A stretch of DNA of 64,000 nt from Defluviibacillus sp043739385 (lineage in GTDB: Bacteria > Pseudomonadota > Gammaproteobacteria > Burkholderiales > Burkholderiaceae_C), in the NCBI GenBank assembly GCA_043739385.1, contig JAYUED010000180.1, forward strand, positions 1 to 64,000. The letters run 5' to 3'. The position numbers and the translations under genes were made by a program. Position 1 is the first letter of the stretch, and each line of letters begins with the position of its first letter. This document shows, one piece after another, positions 25,401-33,188 of this stretch. A model generated the notes under the pieces. It was not told the origin of the DNA. It saw nothing but the letters and a program-made list of their open reading frames with translations, and did no database searches.

Positions 25401-26100
25401 TTGCGGCGCCTGCCACACGCCGCGTAACGCGCTGGGGGCGGAGCAGGGCGGCAGCGCTTACCTCTCCGGCGCGTTGGTGGACGGCTGGGAAGCCCCGGCC
25501 CTAACGGCATTGTCGAAATCTCCCGTGCCTTGGACTGCTGATGCGCTCTACAGCTACCTGCGTCACGGCCACGCGCCAGAACACGGCAGCGCCGCTGGCC
25601 CCATGGCCCCGGTAGTGCGCGAAATGGCCGCTGTACCCGATGACGATATCCGCGCCATGGCGACCTATTTATCGTCATTTCAGCTTATACAGCCTATTCA
25701 TCCTGCTACGCAGCCTGAATATGCTGTGCCTGCTATCAATAACGAAGTAACGCATGCGAATGTAACCTTGCCAAATGCCACCCAGCGCCTGTTTACTGGC
25801 GCTTGCGGGGCCTGCCACCACGACGGTGACGGCCCGCGCCTGCTGGGGCTGAACATACCGCTGGGCTTCAGCAGCAAACTCCACAGTGACCGGCCCGACA
25901 ACTTGCTGCGTGTGATGCTGGACGGTATCCAGGACCCCGCAGGGCCGGAAGTCGGCTTCATGCCGGCGTTCAGACACAGCTTGTCGGATACGCAGATCGC
26001 GGAGTTGGCTGGCTACATGCGTCAACGGTATGCGCCGGGGAAGGCGGCTTGGCCGGATATGACTGAGGCGGTGGCGCGGGTACGGGCTATGTCGCCCTAA
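22444..26100 (+). CDS. nicB: nicotinate dehydrogenase large subunit: molybdopterin domain plus three cytochrome c haems
   Basis: A 1218-residue fusion as in P. putida NicB. Residues 1-760 form the molybdopterin-binding domain of the IorB/aldehyde oxidase group (HVDLGTGLRTALAQIV early, GAGESSSVPGTAAIANAI late, with the expected catalytic Glu). A hydrophobic helix follows at about residues 786-806, preceded by Arg/Lys, which predicts the Mo domain inside and the rest outside. Three haem sites follow: CAVCH at 840, CGACH at 987 and CGACH at 1121. Electrons would go to the periplasmic cytochrome pool, not to NAD. The GTG at 22444 overlaps the nicA stop; ATG 22459 is an alternative. Two linkers (about 24690-24780 and 25672-25780) are AT-rich compared with the domains. 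Confidence 0.9.
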   Translation: MSEDRMPRRASSAFSRDDFHAASGVLLVVRDPPAAAVPTPGQPTAISANLAEGVEILLAVWDDGSVTALHGHVDLGTGLRTALAQIVAEELDIPMADITVVMGNTASTPNQGATIASASIQVHGEPLRRAAAQVRAWLLAKGQEQEREQEQLVKPEALDYRAVLTGQHVALMLKLQAPVKDAKDYHTVGQSVPRVDIRDKLTGNLVFVHDMRVPGMLHGRVVRPPYAGADHGEFIGNTLAGVDESSIAHIPGIRAVVVIRDFVGIVAEREEQAEQALRELRVQWKPWPGMPDVQNLAQALRNNPSTKRLLVDEGDVDAAMAHLGASNGTAMPRTYVWPYQMHASIGPSCAVADWQGEAMTVWAGTQNPHVLRFDLSRLLDLPDVAINVIRMEAAGCYGRNGADDVAADAALLSRAVKAPVRVQLTREQEHLWEPKGAAQLMEVQGGLNADGSVAAYDFQTSYPSNGAPTLALLLTRTIEPVPQAFEMGDRTARPPYDYANLRVSVNDMPPLVRASWLRGVSALPNAFAHESYIDELATAAGVDPVDFRLRYLNDPRAVELVQATVQKAGWKPHTEAKLQPSEGEILHGQGFAYARYIHSKWPGFGAAWAAWVADVEVNRRTGEVHVRRVVVGHDAGLVVNPAGVEHQIHGNVLQTTSRSLLERVPFTPDMNTVATQEWGSYPILSFRDVPVVEIMHMPRQGEPALGAGESSSVPGTAAIANAIFDATGVRFREPPFTPEVVRAALNPEYQLSTKNVPDAQSLPAVIATDKAANLVALPWPQRRSLWAKASALAIGLLGFGAALLGWRSSIAPVTPGAVSLPSIYSAATIERGRQLAAVGDCAVCHTAPGGVTNAGGQALHTPFGTVYSTNLTPDVETGLGAWSIVAFQRAMREGISRDGHHLYPAFPYTAFAKTSDDDLTALYAYLMAQPATKAATPAAEMHFPFNLRPLMAGWNALFLDATPAQPVLSQSAEWNWGAVVVNGLGHCGACHTPRNALGAEQGGSAYLSGALVDGWEAPALTALSKSPVPWTADALYSYLRHGHAPEHGSAAGPMAPVVREMAAVPDDDIRAMATYLSSFQLIQPIHPATQPEYAVPAINNEVTHANVTLPNATQRLFTGACGACHHDGDGPRLLGLNIPLGFSSKLHSDRPDNLLRVMLDGIQDPAGPEVGFMPAFRHSLSDTQIAELAGYMRQRYAPGKAAWPDMTEAVARVRAMSP

Positions 26101-26104
26101 ATTT

Positions 26105-26776
26105 TCACGGCGCTCCTGCTTGTAATCCAGGTGCGGCCTTTGCAAACGCTGCATTTGCCTCGCAATTCGCCATGATGCGGTTGACTGTCGGAATCTCAGT
26201 CACCTCAATTTTGAACACCCGCATCACCACGAGGATGCTTGCGAGGCAGATATCGGCAATGGTGGGCGTGTTGCCGTGGCAAAAATTACCTGTTTCGGCT
26301 TCGTTCGCCAGGCGCTGCTCAATCGCTTGCAGGCCGATGGTGAACCACTGAATTTGCCACGCTCGCCAGGCCGCCTCGTCGAACTTGCCTTCGGTGGTCA
26401 GGTATTTTTTGACGCGTGGGGTGACAAGCGGGTGGGTGTCGGAAGCGAGCATGGCGGCCAACGAACGTACACGCGCTCGACCATGGGGGTCGCCCGGCAG
26501 CAAGGCGGGGGCCGGATGGATTTCGTCTAAAAACTCAAGGATTGCAAGGGACTGCGTGATTGGCGTAGAGGGCATTCCCTCCGCGCTGTCGATCAAGGTG
26601 GGAATGGCACCCAGCGGGTTGATCTTCAAATAAGCTTCGCTACGGTGCTCGCCGGCGTCAATGTTCACGTTGTGCTCAAGCGCAGAAAGGCCTTTGAGAC
26701 TCAGCGCCACCCGTACTCGGTAGGTAGCGGAGGTGCGCCAATAAGAGAAGAGTTCAAAGCGGGTGGGTTCAGTCAT
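26105..26776 (-). CDS. maiA: zeta-class glutathione S-transferase / maleylacetoacetate isomerase
   Basis: A 223-residue GST. The N-terminal thioredoxin fold starts with FELFSYWRTSATYRVRVALSLKG, whose SxxSxRVR-type motif is the zeta-class signature of maleylacetoacetate isomerase; one Ser of the usual SSCS/SSAS form is Thr here. INPLGAIPTLID and ITQSLAILEFLDE (glutathione contacts) follow. The C-terminal domain carries TPTIADICL. These enzymes isomerise maleylacetoacetate or maleylpyruvate in aromatic catabolism, but no fumarylacetoacetase or dioxygenase gene is next to it. It is convergent with nicB, with four bases between stops, and is probably not part of the nicotinate pathway. A short G/T-rich spacer lies upstream of its start. 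Confidence 0.82.
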   Translation of the reverse strand: MTEPTRFELFSYWRTSATYRVRVALSLKGLSALEHNVNIDAGEHRSEAYLKINPLGAIPTLIDSAEGMPSTPITQSLAILEFLDEIHPAPALLPGDPHGRARVRSLAAMLASDTHPLVTPRVKKYLTTEGKFDEAAWRAWQIQWFTIGLQAIEQRLANEAETGNFCHGNTPTIADICLASILVVMRVFKIEVTEIPTVNRIMANCEANAAFAKAAPGLQAGAP

Positions 26777-26895
26777 GGCGTACCTTTGGGTTGGAGATTT
26801 TTTGGGTTGTGGGGTTTTTAGGTTTTGTGATTTTGTGATTTTTGAAAATCAAGGCCACTGTCAAACAACATCATGTTGTGAATGTTGTGAAGCCC

Positions 26896-27837
26896 TCAGC
26901 GAGGACGTCTAGACCGCGAGCGGGCGGGGCCACGGTCATGGGCGGAGTCTCTTTCGCTTTGGTCGCCTCGGTCATTGCGGGTGCTCTCTATGCCATCTGA
27001 ACGCAAATTACAAATACGGTCTGCCCGCGCCGCGGCAGCTTGCGAGTGTGTCACGAGCACTACCGAGGTGCCGTACTCGCGTGCCTGATTACTTAGCACG
27101 TCCATTACTTTGGCTGCTGTAGCAGGGTCAAGGTTGCCAGTAGGCTCGTCGGCCAGCAGAAGTTGAGGGCGATGGATTAGCGCGCGTGCAATGGCTACAC
27201 GCTGGAGTTGCCCACCTGACAGCTGCTGTGGAAGGCGGCTTCCCAGGCCTTCTAAACCGACAGCGGCGAGCATTTCTTCCACGCGCGTGTCTTGTGCCCA
27301 AGGTGTTTTTATTTTTTTATTCGCAGCTGTATTCAGAAGCATCAGAGGCAGCGCGATGTTTTGGGCTACGTCCAAATGCGGCAGCACGTGGAATGCTTGG
27401 AATACAAAGCCGACCGCACTGCGTCGCAGCAGGGCGCGGGCGGTATCGTCCAGCGTACCCAGGTCGGCACCGGCCAGCAGCACGCTACCCGCGTCCCAAC
27501 TGTCCAGTCCCGCCATGCAGTTCAGCAAGGTGGATTTGCCCACGCCAGACTCACCCACGATAGCGACAAACTCGCCGGGTTCAATCCGCAGGTTGACGTT
27601 TTCAAACACTGTGCTTTCACCGTATCGTTTGGTGAGGCCAGCGATGCGCAGCGTCAGCGGCGGCAGGACGGAGGGGGCTGCCACTGGCGCGGGCATGGGC
27701 GAAGCAAGTGAGGGCTCCGCGAACGGAGTCTCTTGGCTGTAGGGAACGTAGGGGGGCGGATCCAGTTCGATCCGCCGGGTGCCGGGCAATGGTTGCATGG
27801 GTGAATGATAGCCCGGGCGCTCCGAGTCGATCGCCAT
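26896..27837 (-). CDS. orphan ABC transporter ATP-binding protein, LolD/MacB type
   Basis: A 313-residue ABC ATPase: Walker A GESGVGKSTLLN, Q-loop FVFQAFHVLPHLDVAQN, signature LSGGQLQRVAIARAL, Walker B LLLADEPTGNLDP and the switch VTHSQ. The motifs fit the LolD/MacB/FtsE group that works with FtsX-like permeases. No permease gene adjoins it. A proline-rich leader of about 65 residues precedes the domain, and a basic tail (ARSRSRRPR) follows it; both are unusual. The start could be 27837 or the ATG at 27798. An internal short spacer (NTAANKKIKTPW) interrupts the usual helical domain. It precedes nothing obvious downstream except a G/T-rich spacer. Confidence 0.78.
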   Translation of the reverse strand: MAIDSERPGYHSPMQPLPGTRRIELDPPPYVPYSQETPFAEPSLASPMPAPVAAPSVLPPLTLRIAGLTKRYGESTVFENVNLRIEPGEFVAIVGESGVGKSTLLNCMAGLDSWDAGSVLLAGADLGTLDDTARALLRRSAVGFVFQAFHVLPHLDVAQNIALPLMLLNTAANKKIKTPWAQDTRVEEMLAAVGLEGLGSRLPQQLSGGQLQRVAIARALIHRPQLLLADEPTGNLDPATAAKVMDVLSNQAREYGTSVVLVTHSQAAAARADRICNLRSDGIESTRNDRGDQSERDSAHDRGPARSRSRRPR

Positions 27838-27855
27838 ATCAGTCGGCTCAGTCGC

Positions 27856-29316
27856 TCAGTCCTTGCGCCATTTCGAAAGCCAATGCTCCATCAGCTTACC
27901 TGCCGCTTCACGCCCACCCAGACCAAACGACAGCGCTACTGCCACAGCCACCGCGCCAAAGGTCAGGCCAAAAGCCATCTGCACGATCTCATGGGCAATG
28001 CCCATGGCGCGCAGACCCATAGCGATTACGAGGCCCAAAATCGCCAGCCGAGCAATACCAGCTAATCCCGCATTGTGGGTGCTGTCAGTTTGTGCAATAG
28101 CGCCATAGGCCAAGTTGGAGAGCCACACGCCAATCACCATGACTGCACAGCCCAGCAAAATGTCGCCACCAAATCTGATGAATGCCGTCACTACGCCACT
28201 AACTTGACCAAAGCCGAGTTGGTCGGCAGCCTCGGTGGTGGCGAACAGCATGGCGAAAAATGTGACCAGCCAAGCTGCGAGCTGTGAGGGGCGGCTGTCG
28301 CCTGACAGGGCTTCGCCAATACCCAGTTTTTGCGGCAAGCTGTCCACACCCGCACTTTCCAGTAGGGACGACATCAAGCGTGCTGCGAAGCGTGCCACGT
28401 ACCACGTCAGCAGCAAGATCACGGTAGCTGCCACGATTTGCGGCACCGCTGAGAGGATTTGCGTCAGCATTTGCGTCGCAGGGCGCGAAATGACGTCAAT
28501 TTTGAGCGAATCCAGCGCTGCAATCAACGAAGGTATGAACACAAAGATGAACACTAAATTACCCGCCAGCGTCGAGAGGCGCACTGCGTTGTCCAGCCCT
28601 ATACGCTCGTTCAGGCGGTCGGTGCCTGCAGCGGCCAACAGGTTGGTGACCAAGCCGCGCAGTACTCTCGCTACCAGGTAGCCCACGCCACCAATCAGCA
28701 AGGCACCTACGCCGTTCGGCACCATGTCGAGCAGCCTGTCCACCATGTGGGTGACGGGTTGCAGCAGGCCGTTCAGGCGGAAAGCGTTCAGAATGGCTGG
28801 CAGGAATATCAAAATGACGATCCAGAACAGCACATTGCCTGCGTTTCGACTCATCGGAGCCATGCCTGCCTCGGATGATAGTTTTTCGTCGAGGTTCGTG
28901 GCGCTCAATGCCCGTACCGCCAGTGCCCGCAGCACCGTGGCCAGTAGCCAACCCACCAGCGAAAGCACTACCCCCGCGAGCAGGCTAGGCAGGTAGCCCA
29001 TTACATCGCCCATGAGCTTGGCAAACGGGTTGCTGACAAGGGACAGGTTCAATACATTGAGTACCGCTATCAGCGTGGCCAGCAAGACGAGCCAGAATAC
29101 GCCAATGGCAACGGGGGACTCAGCGTCCAGCCGTGTGCCGGTGCTTTCCTCAATGCGCGTGTTGACTCTGAGCAGTGTCAGCACGCGTTTGACGCCAGCA
29201 CGGGCAGTGACGGCGATAAGCCAGCCAAGCACCAGAATAGCGACAGCCCCGAGAATTTGCGGAATATGCGTGCCCAGAGAGCTTTGCAGGGCAGTGGCAA
29301 AAGCGGATAAGTCCAT
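27856..29316 (-). CDS. mechanosensitive ion channel family protein with repeated conserved TM helices
   Basis: A 486-residue membrane protein. A hydrophobic unit of about 60-80 residues with the consensus Pro...ILGAVAILVLGWLIA or IVAATVILLLTWYVAR recurs around residues 15, 105, 185, 290 and 385, the pattern of the TM_helix repeat family (PF05552) related to MscS channels. Each unit is followed by an Arg-rich amphipathic stretch (RAGVKRVLTLLR, RLMSSLLESAGV). The canonical MscS beta-domain is not evident. Members are thought to be small-conductance stretch channels; this is by family only. It lies upstream of the orphan ABC ATPase gene in the same direction, 18 bases apart, so they may be cotranscribed. 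Confidence 0.75.
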   Translation of the reverse strand: MDLSAFATALQSSLGTHIPQILGAVAILVLGWLIAVTARAGVKRVLTLLRVNTRIEESTGTRLDAESPVAIGVFWLVLLATLIAVLNVLNLSLVSNPFAKLMGDVMGYLPSLLAGVVLSLVGWLLATVLRALAVRALSATNLDEKLSSEAGMAPMSRNAGNVLFWIVILIFLPAILNAFRLNGLLQPVTHMVDRLLDMVPNGVGALLIGGVGYLVARVLRGLVTNLLAAAGTDRLNERIGLDNAVRLSTLAGNLVFIFVFIPSLIAALDSLKIDVISRPATQMLTQILSAVPQIVAATVILLLTWYVARFAARLMSSLLESAGVDSLPQKLGIGEALSGDSRPSQLAAWLVTFFAMLFATTEAADQLGFGQVSGVVTAFIRFGGDILLGCAVMVIGVWLSNLAYGAIAQTDSTHNAGLAGIARLAILGLVIAMGLRAMGIAHEIVQMAFGLTFGAVAVAVALSFGLGGREAAGKLMEHWLSKWRKD

Positions 29317-29488
29317 AAGGAATTCTCCTGGCGAAGTGGTTGATCTGCTGTAACACAGCGACCAGACGGCACGTTCTCGATAACCCTTTGGTAGCGATCA
29401 CGAGACAGTGCAACGCACCGGTTACTGTCTCACAATTCTCACACCTAGCGCACCGCTATTCAAGCTAAGGAAAGCGTACGCATTAACT

Positions 29489-30481
29489 TTAGACCACAAA
29501 CTCTTCAGCCCATTGTTTTTCTATGGTAAGTACTTCCGCACCGTCGCAAGCGATCACATGCCGCTCTGGCATAGACCGTAGCCACGTGATTTGGCGTTTC
29601 GCGAGTTGTCGGGTGGCGATGATGCCGCGCTCGCGCAACTCAGCCAGGGTGAGTTGACCTTCTAAAAAATCCCATGCTTGCCGGTAGCCCACACATCGCA
29701 TTGATGGCAAATCAGGATGCAAATCGCCGCGTTGACGCAGAGCGCGTACCTCGTCGATAAACCCTGCTGCCAGCATCGCATCAAAGCGTTGGGCGATGCG
29801 CTGGTGAAGCCAGGAACGGTCAGTGGGTTCTAAAGAAATAAGCCGGTAGGCGCTGGCTTTATCTGCTAAGGTGGCTGTGGTTTTTAAAGTAAAAAAACTG
29901 GACATAGGCTGCCCTGTCAGCTGGAAGACCTCCAGCGCTCGCTGAATACGCTGACTGTCGTTCGGCGCTAAGCGGGCTGCGGTAGTGCTGTCAATTTGCG
30001 CCAGTTCAGCATGCAGTGCAGGCCAACCTTCTGCCAGCCCACGCGCACTCAGCGTGGCACGCAGGCCTGCATCCGCTCGGGGCAGGTCGTCAATGCCGTC
30101 CATCAACGCTTTGAAGTACAGCATGGTGCCGCCTACCAACAGGGGTATTGCGCCACGTGCACGGATTTCACTGATTAACCGCTGGGCATCAGCAACAAAC
30201 TCGGCTGCGCTATAGGCCTGAAGGGGGTCGCGGGTGTCGATCAGATGGTGGGGTACCGTGAGCTGCTCTTGTGCGGTGGGTTTGGCCGTACCAATGTCCA
30301 TGTGCTGGTAGACCAGGGCCGAATCGACGCTGATGATTTCGGTGCGCAGCCCACGGGCCATCCAATGTGCGGCCAGGGCCATGGACAGCGCCGATTTGCC
30401 ACTGGCCGTAGGGCCTGCAATGCCCAGCCAGGGTGGGGTTGGAACTGGGGTTGTCATTGTCTTTTTATTGTTTTGTTGCAT
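29489..30481 (-). CDS. miaA: tRNA dimethylallyltransferase MiaA
   Basis: MiaA adds a dimethylallyl group to A37 of tRNAs that read UNN codons. The protein of about 330 residues has the P-loop GPTASGKS near residue 21, DSALVYQHMDIGTAKPT near residue 52, HHLIDTRDP near residue 80 and LVGGTMLYFKALMDGI near residue 110. Two starts are possible, ATG 30481 and ATG 30457; a longer frame reaching into mutL was rejected because it is arginine-rich and not conserved. The gene follows mutL by 26 bases in the same direction, the common miaA/mutL pairing in proteobacteria. Position and length are ordinary. Confidence 0.95.
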   Translation of the reverse strand: MQQNNKKTMTTPVPTPPWLGIAGPTASGKSALSMALAAHWMARGLRTEIISVDSALVYQHMDIGTAKPTAQEQLTVPHHLIDTRDPLQAYSAAEFVADAQRLISEIRARGAIPLLVGGTMLYFKALMDGIDDLPRADAGLRATLSARGLAEGWPALHAELAQIDSTTAARLAPNDSQRIQRALEVFQLTGQPMSSFFTLKTTATLADKASAYRLISLEPTDRSWLHQRIAQRFDAMLAAGFIDEVRALRQRGDLHPDLPSMRCVGYRQAWDFLEGQLTLAELRERGIIATRQLAKRQITWLRSMPERHVIACDGAEVLTIEKQWAEEFVV

Positions 30482-30507
30482 TGGTGCGCGCTGCGTGAAC
30501 AGCCGCT

Positions 30508-32439
30508 TCAGCGCCCACGCATGAAAAGCGCATCGAGCTCGCGCACGCTCATTTGCCGCCACGTGGGTCGCCCGTGGTTGCATTGGTCGGAGCGCTCTGT
30601 TTCTTCCATCTGCCGAAGCAGGGCGTTCATTTCTTCGAGGGTGAGTTTGCGGTTCGCACGCACGGCCCCGTGGCACGCCATGGTGCCCAGTAGCTCGTTT
30701 TGGGCGCGTTGGATCACAGTGCTGGCGTCATGCGTGCCCAGCTCTGCCAGCACGCTACGGGCGAGTTCCACTGGGTCCCCGTGAAAGAGGCTGGTAGGCA
30801 CGGCGCGTACGGCCAAGGTTTTAGGGGAAAAGGGTGTGACTTCCAAGCCCAGTGTTTGCAAGGTGTCCACGTGGGCTTCGGCGGTAGCCACCTCTTGCGG
30901 GGATGCGGCAAATGTGGCTGGGATCAGCAACGGTTGGCTGTTGATCTGTGCGCCGTCCAGCTGCGCTTTGAGTCGCTCGTAGACGATGCGTTCGTGCGCG
31001 GCATGCATATCCACAATCACCAGGCCCTGTGCGTTTTCAGCCAAGATGTAGATGCCGTGGAGTTGGGCAACGGCACGGCCCAGCGGCCAGGGGGTGGCGG
31101 TTGTATCGTGCTTTGTATGCTCTTCAGCATTCTCACGATCGTCACGCTCCCACTGAACCGGGCGCACCGGCCACATCGCCTCAAAATTCGCCAGCTTGTC
31201 AGAAACGTGATGTCGTCCGGTGGAAACTCCTAAATTCATAGCTGTCTGTGACCACGGCGTCTGTACTGGTGTGTCATTTGGCTTTGAAATAGGGGATTCA
31301 GTTGCATATTCAACCGTAGCTCCAGCCGTAACATCAGCATCAGACAGAGCGCTCGCCGAAACCCCATGGCTTAAGTTGGCTCCCTGGCTGCTGCGGGGCA
31401 CTGCTAACGCGTTCTTCACCGCGTGGCTTATCGCCTGATGTACCTCGCGGCCATCGCGAAAGCGCACCTCGATCTTGGTGGGGTGAACGTTGACATCCAC
31501 CCGCGTAGGATCAATCTCCACATACAGCACGTATACCGGCTGACGTCCGCCATGCAGCACGTCCTCATACGCCGCCCGTGCCGCATGGCTGATGACCTTG
31601 TCACGCACAAACCGGCCATTCACGTAGGCGAACTGCTGGTCCGCCCGCGAGCGCGCTGCGTCGGGGATGCCTACTCGGCCATGCACACGCACCGGCCCGT
31701 GGGTATGCTCGACGGCGACGGATTGGCCTATGAAGTCTTCACCCAGCACGTCGCTCAGACGTTTCGACGTGGATGAAGCTACCGACAGGGCGCTGTCTGC
31801 GGCAACTGCCCGCCACTGCTCTACCAACCGGCCTTCATGCCAGATCGCAAAACCTACGTTTGTTCGTACTAGCGCGTGTCGGCGCACAGCTTCGATGCAG
31901 TGCGACAGTTCCGTGGCGTCTTTCTTTAGAAACTTGCGCCGCGCCGGGGTGCTGAAAAACAGTTCGCGTACCTCGACGGTAGTGCCCTGTGCCCGTGCTG
32001 CGGGACTCAGCTCACCAGTCAGGGACTCCAGTACATAGGCGCTGTCTTGGCTTGCAGTGCGCGATAGCAGTGCGGTGTCTGCTACAGAACTAATAGCGGC
32101 TAGCGCCTCGCCGCGAAATCCCATGGTGCCTACCGATTCCAAATCGCTCAGCGAGGAAATTTTGCTGGTGGCATGGCGTTTGAATGCCATAGTCAATTCG
32201 TCTCGCGGAATACCACCGCCATCGTCTTCTACCTGGATGCTGCGTACGCCACCCGCCAGTAGTCGCACAGTGATCTGCGTGGCCCCTGCGTCCAAGGCGT
32301 TGTCCACAAGCTCGCGCACCACGGCAGCCGGACGCTCAATGACTTCACCCGCAGCAATCTGGCTGATGAGTTCGTCGGGTAGCTCTCGGATGCTAGCGCG
32401 GGGCGACGAGATGATGTGGGGGAGTTGGTTAGAGGACAC
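30508..32439 (-). CDS. mutL: DNA mismatch repair protein MutL
   Basis: A 643-residue MutL, the ATP-dependent coordinator of mismatch repair. The GHKL ATPase region contains ELVDNALDAGA (motif I), DDGGGI (II) and GFRGEALAAIS (III). The C-terminal dimerisation domain carries DMHAAHERIVYE, which corresponds to the DQHA(X)2E(X)4E endonuclease motif; the protein therefore should have latent nicking activity, unlike E. coli MutL. A variable linker of about residues 335-440 separates the two and is AT-richer than the rest. The gene is upstream of miaA and divergent from a DedA gene, with about 100 bases between the starts. Confidence 0.95.
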   Translation of the reverse strand: MSSNQLPHIISSPRASIRELPDELISQIAAGEVIERPAAVVRELVDNALDAGATQITVRLLAGGVRSIQVEDDGGGIPRDELTMAFKRHATSKISSLSDLESVGTMGFRGEALAAISSVADTALLSRTASQDSAYVLESLTGELSPAARAQGTTVEVRELFFSTPARRKFLKKDATELSHCIEAVRRHALVRTNVGFAIWHEGRLVEQWRAVAADSALSVASSTSKRLSDVLGEDFIGQSVAVEHTHGPVRVHGRVGIPDAARSRADQQFAYVNGRFVRDKVISHAARAAYEDVLHGGRQPVYVLYVEIDPTRVDVNVHPTKIEVRFRDGREVHQAISHAVKNALAVPRSSQGANLSHGVSASALSDADVTAGATVEYATESPISKPNDTPVQTPWSQTAMNLGVSTGRHHVSDKLANFEAMWPVRPVQWERDDRENAEEHTKHDTTATPWPLGRAVAQLHGIYILAENAQGLVIVDMHAAHERIVYERLKAQLDGAQINSQPLLIPATFAASPQEVATAEAHVDTLQTLGLEVTPFSPKTLAVRAVPTSLFHGDPVELARSVLAELGTHDASTVIQRAQNELLGTMACHGAVRANRKLTLEEMNALLRQMEETERSDQCNHGRPTWRQMSVRELDALFMRGR

Positions 32440-32540
32440 GTAAGACGGGTGCAGAGGATGTCACAGACGGCGGCTATAAAAGAAGGCCACAGAAGAAGTT
32501 AGAAGAAGTCGCTGATTTTAGGCCGGTGATAATCCTGATG

Positions 32541-33188
32541 ATGGACATGATTCACTTGCTACTCGACTTTGTGCTGCACGTAGACCGGCACCTGGAAATC
32601 TTTGTCACGAACTACGGTGCCTGGGTTTATGCCCTGCTGTTCGTGATTATTTTTGTAGAAACTGGCTTGGTGGTGATGCCTTTTCTGCCTGGTGATTCGC
32701 TGTTGTTCGTGGTCGGTGCTATGTGTGGCGTGGGGCTGATGAGCTACCCCATGAGCGTAGGCCTGTTGCTAGCTGCAGCGGTGCTGGGCAACCAAAGCAA
32801 CTACGCGATAGGCCGCTATTTGGGCCCGAAAGTCTTCCACTGGGAAGATTCACGCTTCTTTAACAAAAAAGCTTTCGACCAAGCGCACACGTTTTACGAA
32901 AAATATGGTGGCATCACCATCGTCGTAGCGCGGTTTATGCCTTTCTTGCGTACCTTTGCGCCATTTGTTGCGGGGGTGGCGAATATGACGCGCAGAAAAT
33001 TCACGGCTTATGACGTGGGTGGCGGTGCGCTTTGGGTGGGGAGCATCATCACGGCAGGGTATTTCTTAGGCAGTATCCCTTGGGTGAAGCACAACCTGGA
33101 CAAGATCATTTGGGCGATGATTTTTATTCCAGGCGTGTTGATCGCGGTGGGCGCTTGGCGGGCGCGGGCGAAGAAGTCAGGGACTTGA
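32541..33188 (+). CDS. DedA family membrane protein
   Basis: A DedA-family (SNARE-associated/VTT domain) inner-membrane protein of about 215 residues with several hydrophobic segments. Family motifs are FVETGLVVMPFLPGDSLLFVVGA near residue 40, the ESF-like EDSRFFNKKAFDQAHTFYEKYGG near residue 103, and ARFMPFLRTFAPFVAGVANM near residue 133. DedA proteins are implicated in envelope homeostasis and flipping of undecaprenyl phosphate or phospholipid, but the exact role of this copy is unknown. Starts at 32538, 32541 or 32547 are equally possible (a GTG at 32526 less so). Its end overlaps the convergent rfaD gene by 12 bases. Confidence 0.85.
   Translation: MDMIHLLLDFVLHVDRHLEIFVTNYGAWVYALLFVIIFVETGLVVMPFLPGDSLLFVVGAMCGVGLMSYPMSVGLLLAAAVLGNQSNYAIGRYLGPKVFHWEDSRFFNKKAFDQAHTFYEKYGGITIVVARFMPFLRTFAPFVAGVANMTRRKFTAYDVGGGALWVGSIITAGYFLGSIPWVKHNLDKIIWAMIFIPGVLIAVGAWRARAKKSGT

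Noticed and set aside
26105..26776. GST gene as part of the nicotinate pathway
   Set aside because: It is on the opposite strand, convergent with nicB, and no step of the pathway needs a glutathione-dependent isomerase.
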